Positions 15,126-24,854 of a DNA stretch of 64,000 nucleotides are shown piece after piece; position 1 is the first letter of the stretch; the number at the start of each line of letters is the position of its first letter. Source of the DNA: Acidobacteriota bacterium (GTDB taxonomy: Bacteria; Acidobacteriota; Terriglobia; Acidiferrales; UBA7541); the NCBI GenBank assembly GCA_003225315.1, contig QHZD01000035.1, positions 1 through 64,000 of the forward strand, in the 5' to 3' direction. The translations under genes and the position numbers were made by a program. The notes under the pieces were generated by a model. It ran no database searches, was not told the DNA's origin, and was given only the letters and a program-made list of their open reading frames with translations.

Positions 15126-18100
15126 CTACGCACCTGCCTGGGGTTCTCTTGGCTGCAATGTTCCACGGCGAAGCGCACGCTCCTTCATCAAAGCGAAAAA
15201 CACCGGCACCAGAATCAGGACGTGAATGGTGGACGTGATCATCCCGCCGACGATAGGTGCGGCAATGGGCTTCATTACGTCGGAACCCACGCCGGATTCC
15301 CACAGAATGGGGATGAGGCTAGCGAGGACAACGCAGACCGTCATTAGTTTTGGCCTTAGGCGGTGGACAGCCCCTTCGATCACTGCTGCTTCGATGTCTT
15401 CGTGACGCAGAGGAACGCCGGACTTGAGCCGGTGATCCAGGGCTTCATGTAGATAGACAACCATGACCACGCCCGTTTCAACGGCAATGCCGAAGAGCGC
15501 GATGTAGCCGACCCACACCGCTACGCTGAAGTTGTAACCGAGCAGCTTCTGCAGGATGAGGCCGCCCGTCAACGCATAGATCGTCGGGAAAATGAGGACA
15601 GCCGCTTCGGTGATGGAATGAAACACCACGTAGAGCAACATAAAGATGACAAAAAAGACGAGCGGTAGAATGATTTGCAGCCGCTCTTTGGCCCGCAACT
15701 CGAACTCGTATTCACCCGACCATTTGTAGGTGAAACCGGGAGGCAAGTTGAGTTTTTGCTTGAGCAAATTACTCGCGTGCGTGACGAAGCCGCCGTAGTC
15801 TTTCGTGTTCAGATCGATGTAGACATAGCCCGTGAGCGCCCCGTCTTCATCGCGGATCATCGACGGTCCCCGAGAGAACGAGATTTTCGCGACTTCGGAA
15901 ACTGGAATCTGCGCGCCGGAGGGCGTGCCAATTAGGACGCGCCGCAATTCCTCGACGTTGTCCCTGAAGTCGCGGTTATACCTGACATTCACTGGATACC
16001 GCTCGCGACCCTCGACATTTTCAGCGACCATTTCGCCGCCAATTCCCGAAGTGACTGCCTGCTGCACATCAGCGATAGTCAAACCATAGCGAGCCGCTTC
16101 CGCACGGTTCACCTCGACGTTGAGATAAAAGCCTTGCGAAACGCGTTCCGCGAAAATGGAGCGCATCTCCGGAATTGCCGAGAGGATCTGCTGCACCTGC
16201 GCACCAACCTGCTGGACGCCCTCCAGATTCGGCCCCTGAATCTTCAAACCGAGAGGGGTCTTGATACCTGTTAATTCCATATCGAGGCGGTTTTCGACCG
16301 GCATGGTCCAGGTGTTGGACAACCCAGGAAACTGGAGTTTTGCGTCCATTTCCTGAATGAGCTTTTCGTAGGTCATCCCCGGCCGCCATTGACTGCGCGG
16401 CTTGAGCATGAGCGTCGTGTCATACATATCGAGGGGAGCGTTATCGGTCGCGCTGTCGGATCGCCCAATGGAACCGAAGACGGTTTCGACTTCCGGGAAT
16501 GTGCGAAGGATTCGATCCTGTTCCTGGAGCAGTTGCGACGCCTGCCCGATGGAGATCCCGGGCAAGGCTGTCGGCATGTAGAGAGCCGAACCTTCATAGA
16601 GGGGCGGCATGAATTGACTTCCAATATGGAGCGCGAGCGGAAGTGTGACGATCAGAAAAACCAAATTGAGCAGCAAGGTGGTTTTGCGGAACCGCAAGCA
16701 CAGTCTCAGAATCGGCAAATAAATAGCCTGGGTGATTCTGGAAATGGGATTCCGCGATTCCGGTATCAGTCGCCCACGTATGAATAGGATCATGAGCACT
16801 GGGACAAGCGTGATCGCCAAGATGGAGGAGAAGCCAACCGCCAGCGTCTTCGTCCACGCCAACGGGCGAAACATGCGTCCTTCCTGTGCTTCCAGTAAAA
16901 AGACAGGCAGGAAGGAGACCACAATGATTACCAACGAAAAGAAAATAGCGGCACCAACTTGTTTCGCTGAATTCAGCAGGATTTTCCGTCTCTGTGGCTC
17001 GGGGAGAGGCTCGGGTTGCGAGGATTGGTGCTCGGAAAGCTGCCGGTATCCGTTTTCGACCATAACGATGGCGGCGTCCACCAGGACGCCAATCGCCAGC
17101 GCCAAACCGCCGAGCGACATGATGTTCGAGGTGACGTGGAGGTAGTACATCGGGATGAAGGATGCGACCACGGCAATGGGCAGCGTCAGAATCGGAATCA
17201 GCGCGGAACGGAAATGGAACAAGAAGATGATGATGACTACGCTGACGATGGCGGCCTCTTCGAGCAAGTCGCGTTGCAGCGTTTCGATGGAGGCGTGAAT
17301 CAATCCAGAGCGGTCATAACCGGAGACTACCTCGACGCCTGGAGGGAATGATGGTTTGATCTCAGCGAGTTTTTTCTTAACGCCGTCAATGACGGTCAGA
17401 GCGTTCATGCCGTCGCGCATCACGACAATACCGCCAACCGTTTCCCCTTCGCCTTGCCACTCGGCAACTCCTTCGCGGATGTCTGGCCCGAACGTAACAG
17501 TCCCCAAATTTCGGACGAGGACCGGCGTGCCGTTCTTGGTTGCAACGGGCACGGTTTCCAGGTCGCTCAGCGAACGCAAATAGCCGAGGCCGCGAATCAT
17601 GTATTCGGTCCCTCCCATTTCAAGCAGGCGTCCACCCACTTCGTTCGTACTGGCTCGAACCCTTTCGATGACCGTCGAGAGAGGGACACCATAGGCTCGA
17701 AGTTTGTCAGGGTCCACGTTGACCTGATACTGGCGAACGAATCCGCCAATGGTGGCTACTTCGGCCACCCCGGGAACAGTTTCGAGCTGGTAGCGCAGAT
17801 ACCAATCTTGAAGGCTGCGCAAGTCGGCCAAACTGCGTTGATGGCTGTGGTCCACAAGCGCGTATTCATAGACCCACCCTGCGCCGGTCGCATCCGGCCC
17901 GATGACTGGATGCACGCCCGAGGGCAAACGACCCGTGATCTGTTGCATGTATTCCAAGACACGCGACCGTGCCCAGTACAAGTCTGTAGTGTCCTCAAAG
18001 ACGGCGAAAACGTAGGAGTCGCCAAACATCGTTTGTGCCCGCACGGCCTTTACGTGTGGTGCGGCGAGAAGCGTAGTGACAATGGGATAAGTGACCTGGT

Positions 18101-18287
18101 CTTCGATGAGGCTAGGAGGCTGACCCGCCCAAGGCGTGTGGATAATCACTTCCACATCGGAAATGTCTGGCAACGCATCGAGCGGAGTGTGACGCAGGGA
18201 CCAGATTCCCGTGAGCACCAGCAGGACCGTTGCCATGAAAACGAGGAAACGATTTTGCGCGCACCAATCAATCCATCGGGAGATCAC
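15126..18287 (-). CDS. cusA: CusA/CzcA-type heavy-metal RND efflux pump
   Basis: 1,053 residues from GTG 18287. That start is chosen because homologues begin (M)ISRxIDWCAxNRFLVF and GGAGGG lies eight bases upstream; an ATG at 18308 adds seven residues. It is an inner-membrane RND proton antiporter with twelve helices and two large periplasmic loops. The segment GPDATGAGWVYEYALVD followed by LRSLQDWYLRYQLETVPGVAEVATIGG matches the CusA (Cu/Ag) subgroup. The helix-4 proton-relay region VDAAIVMVENGYR is intact. With CusB and CusC it forms a tripartite pump from periplasm or inner membrane to the outside. Metal assignment to Cu(I)/Ag(I) rests on family resemblance. Confidence 0.95.
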   Translation of the reverse strand: MISRWIDWCAQNRFLVFMATVLLVLTGIWSLRHTPLDALPDISDVEVIIHTPWAGQPPSLIEDQVTYPIVTTLLAAPHVKAVRAQTMFGDSYVFAVFEDTTDLYWARSRVLEYMQQITGRLPSGVHPVIGPDATGAGWVYEYALVDHSHQRSLADLRSLQDWYLRYQLETVPGVAEVATIGGFVRQYQVNVDPDKLRAYGVPLSTVIERVRASTNEVGGRLLEMGGTEYMIRGLGYLRSLSDLETVPVATKNGTPVLVRNLGTVTFGPDIREGVAEWQGEGETVGGIVVMRDGMNALTVIDGVKKKLAEIKPSFPPGVEVVSGYDRSGLIHASIETLQRDLLEEAAIVSVVIIIFLFHFRSALIPILTLPIAVVASFIPMYYLHVTSNIMSLGGLALAIGVLVDAAIVMVENGYRQLSEHQSSQPEPLPEPQRRKILLNSAKQVGAAIFFSLVIIVVSFLPVFLLEAQEGRMFRPLAWTKTLAVGFSSILAITLVPVLMILFIRGRLIPESRNPISRITQAIYLPILRLCLRFRKTTLLLNLVFLIVTLPLALHIGSQFMPPLYEGSALYMPTALPGISIGQASQLLQEQDRILRTFPEVETVFGSIGRSDSATDNAPLDMYDTTLMLKPRSQWRPGMTYEKLIQEMDAKLQFPGLSNTWTMPVENRLDMELTGIKTPLGLKIQGPNLEGVQQVGAQVQQILSAIPEMRSIFAERVSQGFYLNVEVNRAEAARYGLTIADVQQAVTSGIGGEMVAENVEGRERYPVNVRYNRDFRDNVEELRRVLIGTPSGAQIPVSEVAKISFSRGPSMIRDEDGALTGYVYIDLNTKDYGGFVTHASNLLKQKLNLPPGFTYKWSGEYEFELRAKERLQIILPLVFFVIFMLLYVVFHSITEAAVLIFPTIYALTGGLILQKLLGYNFSVAVWVGYIALFGIAVETGVVMVVYLHEALDHRLKSGVPLRHEDIEAAVIEGAVHRLRPKLMTVCVVLASLIPILWESGVGSDVMKPIAAPIVGGMITSTIHVLILVPVFFALMKERALRRGTLQPREPQAGA

Positions 18288-18288
18288 G

Positions 18289-19854
18289 TTACATCCCTCC
18301 CGCGGCATTCACGCTCAGTTGCTTGGTCGCGATGAGTTGCCCATTCTTTTTTGCGAGAATTGTGACTTGCCAAGTTCCGCCACTATCCAGCTGTCCCGAA
18401 CCTTCATAGAGCCCGTTGCCCTTGTCGCTGAGAGTGACGGGTATACGCATCGATGCCATGCCCATCGCGGGCATGGCCGGCATGAAAAACGTCACGCTGA
18501 CTTCTGCCCCGGAAATGGGTGCTCCACTCGCATCGGTGAGTTTCACGCGGAACACGTTGCTTCCTTTCCGCGGTGTGGTCGGGTCAGAGCTTAATTCGAC
18601 ATTTCCTTGCGGGGCGTTTGAAGCTGACGCCGCGCCTGCACCAGGCGGAGGTGGAACAAACGAACCAAGCGCGGCCTGAAGCTGGCTCTCGGAGTCGATC
18701 AGGAAGTTTGCGGAGGTGACAATTTGCTCGCTCACTTTCAATCCCTTCAACACGATAAAATCGTCACCCACGCGGGAGCCCAACTGTACCTCGCGCGGCT
18801 CGATGTAACCGTCGCTGCGCTCGACAAAAGCAATCGCGCGAGTGCCGGACTGAAGGACGCCGCTTCCGGGGATAACAAGCTGGTTCCCCATCGGGACCTT
18901 CAGACTTACGTTGACGAACATGCCGGGTTTGAGTTGCAACCCAGGATTCGAAAAGACGACGCGCACTTTGGCCGTTCGCGTATCCATATCCACTTGCGGA
19001 TAGATAAAGTCCACGCGGCCTGTGAACGTCCGGCCCGGGTAGGTATTCACGGTGAGCGTTGCGGGAGCGCCGATCTTTATACGTTCGAGATCGTTCTGGA
19101 AGACGTGCGCCTGAACCCAAACGGTCGAAAGATCCGCGATGGTGTAGAGGCGCATTTCCGGTTGAACGGCAACGCTGGGCAGCGCATTGCGCTCGGTGAT
19201 GTAGCCGGAGACGGGAGAATCGACTTCCAGTTCCTGCTGCACTTGGCCGGTGGATTCGAGGCGGGCGATTTCTTTTTGCGGAACGCCCCACTGCATGAGA
19301 CGCTCCGCAGCCGCGTCGAGCAGCGATGCTGCGCTGAGGGCGACACCTTGCACCGTACTTTGCGCCACTTGCTGCTGATTCTGCTTGGCAACTAAATATT
19401 CCCGTTCGGTCGCCACTAGCTCCGGGCTGTAAACTGTGAATAGCGGCTGCCCTTTCCGGACGTATTGGTAGGTGGCATCGGCAAACACTTTCTGGATATA
19501 GCCGGAGAACCGCACCTGGACGTAGGCCAGTCGCCTTTCGTCCACAGCGACACTGCCGGTGGTGCGAATCTCGTCTGCGACTGATTTCCGTTCGACCTTG
19601 CCGGTCTTGACCCCGATACTCTGCAGGCGCTGCGGAGAGATCTGCACCGGAACCAGCGGTGCTTCTGTCGATGCGGGGGGTGTGGCCATCGAGTCGGCCA
19701 TGGAATCCTTCGCGGTGGTATTCGCCATTTTAGTTTCCGAAACTGCCATCGGCTGCACTGTGCGATAATGCAGCCACAACCCAACGAGGACGACGCCAAG
19801 CACGACATTTCCAATCAATGCCGCCAAAAATACAATGCGATTCGTTTTCATCAT
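18289..19854 (-). CDS. cusB: CusB/CzcB-type periplasmic adaptor with extra C-terminal domain
   Basis: 521 residues. An N-terminal membrane anchor (IVFLAALIGNVVLGVVLVGL) is followed by a membrane-fusion core: VAVDERRLAYVQVRFSGYI, a helical hairpin, then VDSPVSGYITERNALPSVAV and FTGRVDFIYPQVDMDTRTAKVRV. From about residue 430 a separate immunoglobulin-like domain appears (FRVKLTDASGAPISGAEVSV, then Met-rich FFMPAMPAMGMASMR and SDKGNGLYEGSGQLDSGGTW), resembling YtkA/FixH-type domains. The methionine cluster could carry Cu(I), by analogy with methionine-rich copper sites. The start ATG overlaps the cusC stop by four bases (ATGA), and cusA follows at once, so the three are one operon. Confidence 0.94.
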   Translation of the reverse strand: MMKTNRIVFLAALIGNVVLGVVLVGLWLHYRTVQPMAVSETKMANTTAKDSMADSMATPPASTEAPLVPVQISPQRLQSIGVKTGKVERKSVADEIRTTGSVAVDERRLAYVQVRFSGYIQKVFADATYQYVRKGQPLFTVYSPELVATEREYLVAKQNQQQVAQSTVQGVALSAASLLDAAAERLMQWGVPQKEIARLESTGQVQQELEVDSPVSGYITERNALPSVAVQPEMRLYTIADLSTVWVQAHVFQNDLERIKIGAPATLTVNTYPGRTFTGRVDFIYPQVDMDTRTAKVRVVFSNPGLQLKPGMFVNVSLKVPMGNQLVIPGSGVLQSGTRAIAFVERSDGYIEPREVQLGSRVGDDFIVLKGLKVSEQIVTSANFLIDSESQLQAALGSFVPPPPGAGAASASNAPQGNVELSSDPTTPRKGSNVFRVKLTDASGAPISGAEVSVTFFMPAMPAMGMASMRIPVTLSDKGNGLYEGSGQLDSGGTWQVTILAKKNGQLIATKQLSVNAAGGM

Positions 19855-21194
19855 TTCGCTCCCTCGTCATGCAATGACAGTCCAGTGAGCTGCTCGATGC
19901 GCGCGACGGCAGTCTCGTATTCGGCCATGTTCTGCCAGTAGTCCTCGTCGAGATGCAGTACATCGAGAAACGCCGTTAGCAGCGCCTGAAAATCCTGTTT
20001 GTTCGATTGGTAGCCTGCGATACCTGCTTGAAATTCCGAACGCGCCTGCGGAGACAGTCCTTCGCGGTGAATCTTGAGCAGTTCGGAGGTCTGCTGGACG
20101 ATCACATATTGCGAGCGCAAATTCCCAGCGAGTTGTTGCGATTGCGCCTGGAGATCACTTCGCGCACGAAGCTGCTCAGATTCGGCTTGGGCCAATTCAG
20201 GGCGTTGTTTGCGAGTGCGATAGATCGGGACCTTGATGCCAACGCTCAGCATGTAGTACGCGCGGAACTGGGTGGGGTCAGTGCGCTGCCACATGTACTG
20301 CACGTTGAAGTCAGGGTAAAAGTCTTTGCGGGCGAGGTTCACCTGCAATGACTGCCTTTCGATCATCTTCTGTGCGCTGGCGATTTCCGGGCTCTGTACC
20401 CGTGCCGCGGCAAGCAGTTCGGCGTACGTTTGGACAAGAGGTGTTTCGACGAGATCGGCTGTCTCGATATCCGGTGATTCCTGAGAACGGTTGAGGAGTT
20501 GTTTGATCTGGGCTTCGAGCTTTCCGACTTGGAGATGATGCATGGCGATTTCGCGAAGCAGTTTGGTTTTTTGGAGTTGCGCCTGGAGGACGTCCTGCTG
20601 CGTTCCCATCCCGGAACGGTACCGGGCGTCGGCGGCCTGTTCTACTTGCTTGAGCAACTCGCCGTCCTCTTCCAGGATCGTGAGTGTTTTGGAAAGATAC
20701 GCGAGCTGGAAATACGTGCCTTTGAGTTCAGCAAGGACGGCGCGGCGCACGGATTCGACTTGTTGCTGAGAAACATCCGCTTCGCGTTTCGCAATCTCAC
20801 CCTTCAAGCGCAACTTGCCTGGGTACGGAATGTCTTGTGAAACACCGAGGCCGAGATAGGCAAAGTCGCTGTTGGTGTAGCCGGCAAAGGGGCGGGGACT
20901 GCCCACGCTGACATGTTGCAAATTGAATTGCGGGTCGGGCAGCGTCGAGACTTGTGTTGGAACTTGCTTCGCCGCCTGCCATCCTTGCCGCGCCGCTTCA
21001 ATCTGCGGATTGTTCTTCTCCGCTTCCGCGAGCAACTCAGAGAGTGGAGTGACCGACCCCGTGTGCGATATTGGAGATTCCTGCGCAAAAGCATGTGCAG
21101 CTAAAACGACGGAAAGCAAAATCACAGAAACACTTCGACTAAGAGCTACGCACGACAAACGCGCAGCGAAATTCGTTCTCGCTATTGAAAACAT
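19851..21194 (-). CDS. cusC: CusC/CzcC-type outer-membrane channel (TolC family)
   Basis: 447 residues with a signal peptide (VSVILLSVVLAAHAFAQ) and two TolC-type OEP repeats. Typical segments are LSELLAEAEKNNPQIEAARQGWQAAKQVPTQ (listed only as its LSELLAEAEKNNPQIEAA start), LSVGIKVPIYRTRKQRPEL and LGVSQDIPYPGKLRLKGEIA. It forms the outer-membrane exit duct for the CusBA pump. ATG 21194 is preceded by AGGAGA five bases upstream. It overlaps cusB by four bases. Confidence 0.94.
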   Translation of the reverse strand: MFSIARTNFAARLSCVALSRSVSVILLSVVLAAHAFAQESPISHTGSVTPLSELLAEAEKNNPQIEAARQGWQAAKQVPTQVSTLPDPQFNLQHVSVGSPRPFAGYTNSDFAYLGLGVSQDIPYPGKLRLKGEIAKREADVSQQQVESVRRAVLAELKGTYFQLAYLSKTLTILEEDGELLKQVEQAADARYRSGMGTQQDVLQAQLQKTKLLREIAMHHLQVGKLEAQIKQLLNRSQESPDIETADLVETPLVQTYAELLAAARVQSPEIASAQKMIERQSLQVNLARKDFYPDFNVQYMWQRTDPTQFRAYYMLSVGIKVPIYRTRKQRPELAQAESEQLRARSDLQAQSQQLAGNLRSQYVIVQQTSELLKIHREGLSPQARSEFQAGIAGYQSNKQDFQALLTAFLDVLHLDEDYWQNMAEYETAVARIEQLTGLSLHDEGAK

Positions 21195-21342
21195 CTTTTT
21201 CTCCTAAGCGTGCGGATCGAAGCCGCGGACCATCGGTGAGTCACCCAAAAGGGCCTCGACCGAAACACGTCGACGGGTTAAATGGCCAGTAGAGACAGAA
21301 AAAGAGACAAGCCGGTGATTTGCAGCACCGTTGAACAGCGGA

Positions 21343-21696
21343 TCAGATCAGGAGGGAAGAGTGAAGGGTGTACAGTTCGGGAGGCGAATGCGGCGGAACC
21401 TCGAAATCCAAGCGAAAGGCTTCGGGGTACGTCATTGCCTGCGGTGAAGCAAGAATATCGCTCGAGACCATCACTGGCGCATGGAGGGTCACGTGAGCGA
21501 CGGGCAACACGCTGGGAGACTGAGACGAAACCATCGCCTTGCAGCAATCGTGGCTCTGATTGGACGGATCGCAGGGCATGGTACCGCAGCACTTCATGCT
21601 CTGCTGGTCTTGCGTCATCGCGGACATGCAGTCCGCAAATTGCAGGCCCAAAAAGGCGACCACGGCCAAAACTACGAATAGTCTCTTGCCCATCAT
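21343..21696 (-). CDS. Small exported Cys/Met-rich protein heading the cus operon
   Basis: 117 residues. Signal-peptide-like LFVVLAVVAFLGLQFADC precedes a Cys/Met-rich segment (SMKCCGTMPCDPSNQSHDCC, then KAMV) and a proline/leucine-rich tail. Cysteine pairs beside His and Met suggest a periplasmic copper-binding protein, though I do not recognise a named family. Its position 148 bases upstream of cusC, in the same direction, makes it the first gene of the efflux operon. ATGs at 21696 and 21693 are equally good starts. Confidence 0.75.
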   Translation of the reverse strand: MMGKRLFVVLAVVAFLGLQFADCMSAMTQDQQSMKCCGTMPCDPSNQSHDCCKAMVSSQSPSVLPVAHVTLHAPVMVSSDILASPQAMTYPEAFRLDFEVPPHSPPELYTLHSSLLI

Positions 21697-22202
21697 GCTA
21701 GTTCGACTCTACGTGGATTAGACGCCTTGGTCAACGAAAGGGTACATAGATCATTTGCGAGGCCGCCAACCCGAACCAACAAGCTGAAGGATCGTATCAA
21801 AGCATTCGGGTCCAACCGAAGGCGCATTTGAATCGGGATACTCTAGCTGTGCTGTTGTGCAGGTGTGGGTGCAACTAAAGAGGGAAAAATGGCTCCCAAT
21901 TTCTCGTAAGCGACACCAGATAGGGCACTTAGATTTTCAATCATTTCGGCTGTTAACCGAAGGGTTGCTAGTTCGAATCTAGCCCGGGGAGCCAGACCTT
22001 AGCTGTCCAGCCAATCGCAAAATGCATTTTCGCTTTGGCCAGCCTGACGATCATCGGGTGATAGAAGCATTCTGAAAGAAGTGCTCACCCAACCTTGCAT
22101 TTTGGGGCGATGTGAAGATGCTCCACTTGTGGAGGTGGAGTCCGACACAACGTCGTCCGCTCTATCCGCGAGCTTGCCCCACTGCGAGCGGAAGGGTTCG
22201 CC
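21697..22202. other. Noncoding region spanning the island's right junction
   Basis: It contains the presumed promoter of the leftward efflux operon (21697-21944), the right attachment repeat (21945-21994) and 208 bases of chromosomal flank. I see no recombinase fragment in any frame. One short frame near 22110-22250 (…VRHNVVRSIRELAPLRAEGF) is open but not recognisable. Confidence 0.5.
21945..21994 (+). repeat. Attachment-site repeat, right copy (orphan tRNA-Asn 3' end)
   Basis: An exact copy of 12105-12154. The sequence before it (ending TCAATCAT) bears no resemblance to a tRNA 5' half, so this copy cannot encode a tRNA. It marks the distal junction of the island. Confidence 0.9.
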
Positions 22203-24854
22203 CTAGTCCTGGCGCAGGGCAGTGACCGGATCAACGCGGCTTGCACGGAGGGCTGGCCCAGAACTGGCTAAGAGCGCGGCGAACACCAGCACGGGAATTG
22301 TAAGGATTAGAGTGGATGGCTCATTGGATTGCATTCCGTCTACCGTGTGCATCAATAAGCGCCCTGCCGCCAGAGCTGTAACAATGCCCACGGCAATACC
22401 GCCGAAAACCATTCCGAGGCTCTGCCGTAGCACAAGCCGAATGACGTCGCGAGCGGTCGCGCCAAGCGCCATGCGCACGCCGATTTCCGGCACACGCTGT
22501 CCGGTCAAGTAAGCCAGCACGCCGTAAATGCCGATGCACGCCAGCAGCAGAGCCAAGCCAGCGAAGATGCCGAAGAGCAGCGAGAGGAAGCGTTGCTCCG
22601 CGAGCGACTCACTCGCCAGCTGTTCCATTGTGCGGACTTCGTAGAGAACTTGATCGCCCGCAACACCTTTCAGTTCGCTCCGCAAAGATGCAAGAGCACT
22701 CAACGGAGGAATTTCGGTCCGCACGGCAATCGACATCAGTTCCGACCAGCGGTGCATGAAACCGTCGGGAAGCTGGGCAAAGGGATAGTAAATCTGCGCG
22801 CGGACCTTCGCTTGATCGTCACCGGCAAGCCCCCAGTGCCGGACGTGTCCCACGACGCCCACTATTTCGAATACGTTGCCGCCGTAGCCCATGTCAGGAA
22901 TCCAGAGCCGCTTTCCGACCGGATCCTGAGTACCAAACGCGTTCTGCGCCAGGACCTCATCAATCACGATAACGGGCGTGCTTTCGAGCGTGTCGTGATC
23001 ATCGAAGAATCGTCCCCGGCGCAAGGGGATTCGCATGACGTTCAGATAATCTGGAGAGACGCTCGTCAATAGAGCAAACGGCAACTTGTTCGTGGGCGGC
23101 ACATCCGCGCTGGTCCAATAGCCCTCTTCATTATCGCCCGCGCGCATGGGAAACGTATCGACCGTGGCGACCGATTGCACGCCGGGCACATTCCGGGCCC
23201 GAGCGAGCACATCCTTCCAAGCAGCACGCGTTTTTGCCGGATCCGCAAGCGTCGCGGGCGAAAGCGCCATCCGAGTGACCAGCACGTTGCGGACGTCAAC
23301 CCCAGCATCGAGAGAGGAGAGATGAAGCAGTGTTCTCCCAAGCATTCCAGCGGAAACCAAAAGGATAATCGCCAAGGCGATTTCGGAAATCACAAAGATG
23401 CCGTGGAGACGTCGCGAGCTCCCGGCGATACTGCGCGCCCCAGTGCGCAGCTTCTGTTCCAGATTGCTAAATGGCGCGCGCAGGGCCGGCGCGAGTCCAA
23501 AAAGAAGCCCGCTCAACGTGGAAACGCCAAAGGCAAACAGAAGCACGTGCCAATCGAGGCGAACTTCTTCCGCACGCGGCAGAGCACCCGGCCACACTTG
23601 TACAAACGGACGGATGCCGTCCGCCGCGATAAGCACGCCGAGCAATCCTCCAGCGAGTCCCAGCATTGCGCTTTCGGTCAGGCACTGGCGGACTAGCCGG
23701 CCGCGGCTGGCTCCGAGGGCCGCGCGCATGGCAAGCTCGCGCTCCCGCGAAACGGCACGGGCGAGTAACAGGCTGGCGACATTTACGCACGCGACCAACA
23801 GCACCAGGCCCACCGCTCCAAGCAAAAGCCACAGCTTCGATCCAACATTTCCGACATTCGGACGCAGTGACCGCACTTGAAAAGTGCGTCCGGCATTTGT
23901 GTCCGGGAATTGCTCCGCCAAATGATGGCCGAGCACCGCCAACTCGCTTTGGGCTTGCGAAAGCGTCCTGCCTGGCTGGAGTCGGCCCACGACATGCATT
24001 GGATGTGCCGCTCGATTCCGCAGATATCGGGCCGTATCTTGCCCTACCGGCGTGTATATATCCGCCTCGTCGCCGAACAACTTGAGCCCTGCCGGAGCGA
24101 TACCCACAACGGCATAGCGCTTGCCGTCAAGGATAACTGAGGAACCGACAGCGTCCCCCCCGGTGAAGTGACGCTGCCAAAAACCACTGCCCAGGATTGC
24201 TACCGGCGCTGCACCCTGGCGGTCTTCTTCGGGCAAAAAGCTGCGTCCCTGCACAATGGGCACACGCAGAACGGAAAACAAGCCCGACGAAATCTCGCGA
24301 AGATCGACATATTCGGGCTCTCCAGGCTCGCTGACTGTGCCTCCGGTATACAGCGCCGCGGCAATTGCCAGCGAACGGCTCTCGCGAGCACAGTCAATGA
24401 AATCCAGATATGCGACATTCTGTTCGCCAAAAATTTCTGCATTCCACCGGTCTGACTGTCCATTCACGGCGACAAGTTTGTCGGCGTCCAAAAAAGGCAG
24501 CGGCTTCAGCAGAACACCGTTGATCAGGGTGAACATGACGGTGGTCGCCCCGATGCCGAGAGCAAGCGTCAACAAAGCGACAACCGCAAAGCCGGGTTGT
24601 TTCTGAAGCATGCGAATGGCGTAGCGAAAGTCCTGAAGCAGGTCCTCCAGCCACCGCATGCCGCGAGCAACGCGGCAGTTTTCTTTCACCTGTTCGGGAC
24701 CGCCAAGGGCAAGCCTGGCTCGCCGCCGCGCTTCGTCCGGGGAGAGGCCTCGTGCGATCAACTCGCTCGCATGTTCGTCGAGATGGAAGCGCAATTCTTT
24801 TTCTAGCTGATCTTCCATCTTCCTGCGGCGCAACAGACGCTGCCACCAATTCAT
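22203..24854 (-). CDS. ADOP-type ABC permease (MacB-like, acidobacterial duplicated orphan permease)
   Basis: 883 residues. The N-terminus carries the short ADOP leader (WWQRLLRRRKMEDQLEKELR, then LSPDEARRRARLALGG). Next are a first membrane helix and MacB-type periplasmic core (VALLTLALGIGATTVMF, then GVLLKPLPF), three FtsX helices, a second core and FtsX block (LACIGIYGVLAYLTGQRVPE, GVRMALGATARDVIRLVL). ADOP proteins have no ATPase gene beside them; they are expanded in Acidobacteriota and probably work in export or envelope stress. The start ATG overlaps the PadR stop by four bases, so both are co-expressed. Confidence 0.93.
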   Translation of the reverse strand: MNWWQRLLRRRKMEDQLEKELRFHLDEHASELIARGLSPDEARRRARLALGGPEQVKENCRVARGMRWLEDLLQDFRYAIRMLQKQPGFAVVALLTLALGIGATTVMFTLINGVLLKPLPFLDADKLVAVNGQSDRWNAEIFGEQNVAYLDFIDCARESRSLAIAAALYTGGTVSEPGEPEYVDLREISSGLFSVLRVPIVQGRSFLPEEDRQGAAPVAILGSGFWQRHFTGGDAVGSSVILDGKRYAVVGIAPAGLKLFGDEADIYTPVGQDTARYLRNRAAHPMHVVGRLQPGRTLSQAQSELAVLGHHLAEQFPDTNAGRTFQVRSLRPNVGNVGSKLWLLLGAVGLVLLVACVNVASLLLARAVSRERELAMRAALGASRGRLVRQCLTESAMLGLAGGLLGVLIAADGIRPFVQVWPGALPRAEEVRLDWHVLLFAFGVSTLSGLLFGLAPALRAPFSNLEQKLRTGARSIAGSSRRLHGIFVISEIALAIILLVSAGMLGRTLLHLSSLDAGVDVRNVLVTRMALSPATLADPAKTRAAWKDVLARARNVPGVQSVATVDTFPMRAGDNEEGYWTSADVPPTNKLPFALLTSVSPDYLNVMRIPLRRGRFFDDHDTLESTPVIVIDEVLAQNAFGTQDPVGKRLWIPDMGYGGNVFEIVGVVGHVRHWGLAGDDQAKVRAQIYYPFAQLPDGFMHRWSELMSIAVRTEIPPLSALASLRSELKGVAGDQVLYEVRTMEQLASESLAEQRFLSLLFGIFAGLALLLACIGIYGVLAYLTGQRVPEIGVRMALGATARDVIRLVLRQSLGMVFGGIAVGIVTALAAGRLLMHTVDGMQSNEPSTLILTIPVLVFAALLASSGPALRASRVDPVTALRQD

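Larger units (their letters stand above)
12105..21994. mobile_element. tRNA-Asn-integrated genomic island with copper/silver efflux genes
   Basis: The segment is bounded by identical 50-bp repeats, one being the 3' part of the intact tRNA-Asn gene and the other an orphan copy with no 5' half. This is the footprint left by tyrosine-recombinase integration at a tRNA 3' end. The inserted length is 9,840 bp from the first base of one repeat to the first base of the other. All recognisable genes run leftward: Cys-rich small protein, cusC, cusB, cusA, small secreted protein, CDF-like transporter, MerR regulator and a secreted protein. No integrase, excisionase or mobilisation gene is visible. It may be a decayed element or one mobilised in trans. 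Confidence 0.85.

Noticed and set aside
17454-18335. 293-residue plus-strand frame inside cusA
   Set aside because: Antisense to conserved CusA sequence with no recognisable domain; a shadow of high-GC coding DNA.
22110-22250. Possible recombinase remnant near the right island junction
   Set aside because: The open stretch (VRHNVVRSIRELAPLRAEGF) has no tyrosine or serine recombinase motif and lies outside the att repeat.
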